NCBI RefSeq assembly: GCF_037974355.1
Contig: NZ_CP150235.1
Span: forward strand, 3,968,001 to 4,032,000
Direction: 5' to 3'
Source of the DNA: Paenibacillus sp. FSL R5-0517
GTDB lineage: Bacteria; Bacillota; Bacilli; Paenibacillales; Paenibacillaceae
DNA: 64,000 bases
A model generated the notes under the pieces. The model was not told the DNA's origin and did not search any database. It saw nothing but the letters and a program-made list of their open reading frames with translations. The translations under genes and the position numbers were made by a program. Below, one piece after another: positions 62,131-64,000 of the stretch. Every line of letters begins with the position of its first letter. The stretch's first letter is position 1.

Positions 62131-62422
62131 TTGGGGGCATTTTGGGGGCACTTTGATTTTTCTTTAAATGTTTAGGGATTTGCCCACAAAAAGAAAAACC
62201 CCTCAGCGCTAGAGCGCCAAGGGATTGAGCTATTAGTACAAAGTGATATATTGATCGCGTTCCCATTGGTGGACTTGTGTTCTATTTATGTTCCATGCTT
62301 TCAAAGTGAATCATCCACCATCGGAAATCGGCTTAAAACAAGTATTATCAGTGATCAGCTTTTCAAAACTAATCATAATTATTCAGACTTTTGTGGGCAT
62401 TTTGTGGGCGCTTTTGTGGGCG
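62131..62422. repeat. Cluster of TTTGTGGGCA-type repeats (possible integrase arm sites)
   Basis: Copies: ttgggggca and tttgggggca at 62131-62150; an inverted tgcccacaaa at 62181-62190; ttgtgggca, tttgtgggcg and tttgtgggcg at 62391-62422. Within each direct cluster the copies are spaced 10-12 bases apart, close to one helical turn. A hairpin with GC-rich stem lies between the clusters at 62186-62223. This resembles arm-type binding sites around a tyrosine-recombinase attachment core. Confidence 0.45.
62186..62223 (-). terminator. Terminator-like hairpin, minus strand
   Basis: On minus, cccttggcgct pairs with agcgctgagggg (one internal mismatch), followed by TTTTTCTTTTT. It lies 370 bases past the yolD-like stop, so it may end that transcript or be part of an attachment site. 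Confidence 0.55.
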
Positions 62423-62589
62423 CCCTTTTTTTCTTATTATAATGAAGAAACACGTTTCAAATATCCACTTTGATTGTATTACTACTCTGACATATGACGC
62501 TGGTTAATCAAAAATCTCCTAATTAAAATAATATGCTTATACAGATATTATAAAGTATAAGCTCGCAATTCTAAAGCGATACAATCTCA

Positions 62590-62910
62590 TTAATTAACAG
62601 AGACAATTTCGGCTAAAGAAACCCAATCCTCCAACATCATCTTTATTTCACACCGTGCTGAGTTTAATCCCACAGCTACTCCTGATATCGGCTCTTCGAA
62701 GAAAGGGTTAAATAATATCAATTCAACATTACTACTTCTATTATAAGAGTCAACAAGTACTTCACTGATCCGTTGCATTTCCTGATCGTCCAGTTCCGGC
62801 TTACCACGTCTCTTCTGTTGCTCACACTGAGCCAACCATGCCTCTCTATGTCCAGGCATAATCATTCTGGATGTATCATACAACCCGTTATACTTCAGTC
62901 TGCTACGCAT
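62590..62910 (-). CDS. YolD-like protein
   Basis: The protein has about 106 residues and the YolD-family pattern: an N-terminal DTSRMIMPGHREAWL element, then a charged helix and a beta-rich tail (ELILFNPFFEEPISG, LEDWVSLAEIVS). YolD proteins accompany UvrX/UmuC-like translesion polymerases and are SOS- or phage-linked; no polymerase gene is present here. ATG at 62910 has AAGGGGGAG upstream. It overlaps no neighbour; 13 bases separate it from the winged-helix gene. Confidence 0.8.
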   Translation of the reverse strand: MRSRLKYNGLYDTSRMIMPGHREAWLAQCEQQKRRGKPELDDQEMQRISEVLVDSYNRSSNVELILFNPFFEEPISGVAVGLNSARCEIKMMLEDWVSLAEIVSVN

Positions 62911-62923
62911 GACAAGCTCCCCC

Positions 62924-63208
62924 TTAATATTGAGTCCAATAGTCAATGTTCCCAGAAGGTGGTGTGTGGTCTACCTTAGGACGTTCTCCCTCACGTTCCC
63001 ACCCTTCCAGTATCACTATGTTGGCCGTGTCAGACTTATCTTCCCAATGTATGTATTCCGCAACCACAAGAGCGTCCAGAGCAGCCATTACGTCTGGCTT
63101 ATACTTACCCGTTTTGACAGTCAGTTCGTGGATCGTGGGAAATCTCCGCCGTCCACCTTTGTAGTTGTACAAGATCCTCAGTACCTTGCGTTGAAAATCC
63201 GTCAACAT
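62924..63208 (-). CDS. Small winged-helix protein
   Basis: The 94-residue protein starts MLTDFQRKVLRILYNYKGG, followed by FPTIHELTVKTGKYKPDVMAAL and a hydrophobic wing, a layout like the DNA-binding domain of LexA but without a protease domain. The C-terminal 30 residues are polar. ATG at 63208 has AAGGGGACT upstream. It lies 11 bases after, and just overlapping in promoter sense with, the upstream 64-residue gene and is probably co-transcribed. Confidence 0.7.
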   Translation of the reverse strand: MLTDFQRKVLRILYNYKGGRRRFPTIHELTVKTGKYKPDVMAALDALVVAEYIHWEDKSDTANIVILEGWEREGERPKVDHTPPSGNIDYWTQY

Positions 63209-63219
63209 TTTAAGTCCCC

Positions 63220-63414
63220 TTAAGCTGTTGTTATTATTGGACGGCATGCCAGTAAACCAGATTCCCTAAACGTACGTGGCTGTCCCGACAATAGATCATC
63301 AGCTTTAATCATTCCCGACCGTATGCTCTTGACTTGGATACGTCGTTTGGTAATCTTTCCACTTTGATCCTCATAGATAATTTCAACCAACCAACCCAAG
63401 TATTTCACTGGCAT
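63220..63414 (-). CDS. Small protein with possible WYL-like fold (unknown)
   Basis: The 64-residue protein has beta-rich segments (LGWLVEIIYEDQSGKITKR, RIQVKSIRSGMIKADD) followed by QPRTFRESGLL, which recalls the end of WYL domains. It is the first gene of the YolD operon. The ATG at 63414 lies 6 bases after an uninterrupted G-tract; another ATG at 63420 abuts the tract. Two LexA-type sites lie in its promoter. Confidence 0.6.
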   Translation of the reverse strand: MPVKYLGWLVEIIYEDQSGKITKRRIQVKSIRSGMIKADDLLSGQPRTFRESGLLACRPIITTA

Positions 63415-63420
63415 GTTCAT

Positions 63421-63429
63421 CCCCCCCCC
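63421..63429 (-). promoter_or_regulatory. Homopolymeric G-tract serving as ribosome binding site
   Basis: A run of nine or so G (C on the plus strand) lies directly upstream of the first gene of the YolD operon, in the position of the Shine-Dalgarno sequence. Such tracts slip readily during replication, so translation could vary with tract length. Confidence 0.6.
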
Positions 63430-63437
63430 AATTTAAT

Positions 63438-63488
63438 AGAACATTTGTTTGTATTTTTATTATATGCGAATGTATGTTCGTTATTCAA
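63438..63488 (-). promoter_or_regulatory. Promoter and two LexA boxes of the YolD operon
   Basis: On minus, TTGAAT (63483-63488) and perfect TATAAT (63459-63464) are 18 bases apart. CGAATGTATGTTCG (63467-63480, one mismatch to the SOS box) fills the spacer, and AGAACATTTGTTTG (63438-63451, plus-strand reading) covers the predicted start point. LexA control is likely. Confidence 0.65.
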
Positions 63489-63548
63489 CAGAAAAAAATA
63501 CCCAGTCCAGAGACCGGGCTCCTTTATACCAAATTCACAAAATACAAA

Positions 63549-63590
63549 TAAAAAGGTTCACTAGCAAATAAATGCTGGTGAACCTTTTTG
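63549..63590. terminator. Terminator of the SUKH-like gene
   Basis: aaaaaggttcac pairs with gtgaaccttttt, with inner agca/tgct. The T-run on minus ends the SUKH-family gene; it is symmetrical. Confidence 0.88.
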
Positions 63591-64000
63591 TTATAATTCA
63601 AGCCAATCTTTAAACTTAACTTCTTCTTCATCAAGAGTCCTACATGCGAGCAAAGGAGTCCACTCCCAAAAATAATTCCCATTGCTTCGTATAAAGTATT
63701 CTAATAATTCAGCAAAGGTGAGACCCAAATAATCAAAATCTGATCCAGATGATCCTAAGAACAAATTTCTTTTATCCTTCTGAGAAGCAAAAAATATCGT
63801 GCCTCCCGCATATTTAATCAAGGGGAATAATCCTGGAGCAATATCTGGAGAATAAAAATCGGCTTCTTCATCCATTTCCTTTACGCTATATACAACCAGC
63901 GATTCACCATCGCCAGTATCAAACAATGAAGCACCATTACTTATTTTAAGAAACTCAATAATATCTTGTGGCAGCTTTATTTGATGTTTGTTTTCAAGCG
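63591..64000 (-). CDS. SUKH/SMI1-KNR4 family protein, 5' end beyond window
   Basis: The frame runs off the right edge; the first full codon starts at 63998. The visible N-terminal part KLPQDIIEFLKISNGASLFD has the SUKH helix-strand signature (Leu-Pro, hydrophobic helix, then N-G). Later come YAGGTIFFASQKDKRN and DYLGLTFAELLEYF, also typical. SUKH proteins are often immunity proteins of polymorphic toxins. A TTG at 63926 would give a truncated protein and is not the real start. Neighbours to the right are unknown. Confidence 0.78.
   Translation of the reverse strand, partial: LENKHQIKLPQDIIEFLKISNGASLFDTGDGESLVVYSVKEMDEEADFYSPDIAPGLFPLIKYAGGTIFFASQKDKRNLFLGSSGSDFDYLGLTFAELLEYFIRSNGNYFWEWTPLLACRTLDEEEVKFKDWLEL

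Larger units (their letters stand above)
61639..62589. other. 951-bp gene-poor stretch with repeat tracts
   Basis: No gene with a plausible start is visible. It is AT-rich and holds two hairpins (61986-62022 and 62186-62223) and clusters of a TTTGTGGGCA-like repeat at 62131-62150, 62181-62190 (inverted) and 62391-62422. Short open frames around the repeats look like decayed 3' ends rather than genes. It may be the scar of a lost integrative element. Confidence 0.5.

Noticed and set aside
62251..62442. Plus-strand frame of 63 codons ending in the GTGGGC repeat tract
   Set aside because: No ribosome binding site and a low-complexity end; better explained as part of the repeat region.
1..64000. 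CRISPR arrays, tRNA and rRNA genes
   Set aside because: I saw no regularly spaced repeats of CRISPR type and no cloverleaf or rRNA-like segments on reading both strands; a covariance scan was not possible.

Overview
The window is a chromosomal segment of a Gram-positive, moderate-GC Bacillota genome, most likely a Paenibacillus. The proteins read as close relatives of Bacillus subtilis Fur, YkpA, YlmA, ThiN, LexA/YneA/YnzC, PdhABCD and YwdH, but the gene order is not that of Bacillus. AUG, GUG and UUG starts behind strong GGAGG sites are common. No rRNA, tRNA, CRISPR array or intact mobile element was seen. Species assignment is inference.

Layout. 1-5.8 kb: the 3' end of glgC; a four-gene minus-strand cluster (orphan ABC ATPase, FG-GAP-like lipoprotein, OmpR-type regulator, histidine kinase); an MFS exporter divergent from an ArsR-like regulator. 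7-14.6 kb: a HAD hydrolase, topB, fur (with a perfect PerR box in its promoter region), an orphan gltD, folA and thyA, with a 180-bp palindromic repeat between the last two. 14.9-20 kb: the pyruvate dehydrogenase genes pdhA-pdhB-pdhC-lpd. 20-24.7 kb: an esterase, a low-molecular-weight phosphatase, a TRIC-type channel, thiN, an NlpC/P60 hydrolase and a response regulator with a degenerate receiver. 24.8-29.1 kb: the thiazole operon tenI-thiO-thiS-thiG-thiF behind a TPP riboswitch and terminator. 29.2-30.7 kb: ABC-F protein YkpA.

30.9-41.5 kb is the most unusual region: ten collinear genes forming a divergent Tad-like (type IVc pilus/secretion) apparatus. It has a CpaF-type ATPase with an N-terminal membrane anchor, one protein that looks like TadB fused to TadC, a CpaB/SAF protein, two degenerate CpaE/MinD-like proteins, a Hanks-type Ser/Thr kinase fused to a third degenerate MinD-like domain, and four small proteins with N-terminal membrane segments. 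Its promoter is followed by a hairpin with a U-tract just before the first ribosome binding site, which looks like an attenuator.

41.6-51.4 kb: an operon of a receiver-like protein, a thioredoxin, YlmA and an RlmM/FtsJ-like methyltransferase; then nfo, an Fpg homologue, a NagD-like HAD, rnz and cobalamin-dependent metH. 51.6-57 kb: mtnD and an LplB/YtcP-type sugar ABC system with a GntR regulator and a perfect CcpA cre match. 57-60 kb: a HAD hydrolase, a membrane protein, ynzC-like, yneA and divergent lexA with five LexA-box matches between them. 60.3-64 kb: an aldehyde dehydrogenase, a 950-bp gene-poor stretch with integrase-arm-like repeats, a second LexA-box-bearing operon (a possible WYL-like protein, a winged-helix protein and YolD), and a SUKH/SMI1 protein cut by the window end.

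Together the window joins housekeeping metabolism (PDH, thiamine, folate/thymidylate, methionine) with DNA repair and SOS functions and one elaborate cell-surface machine.
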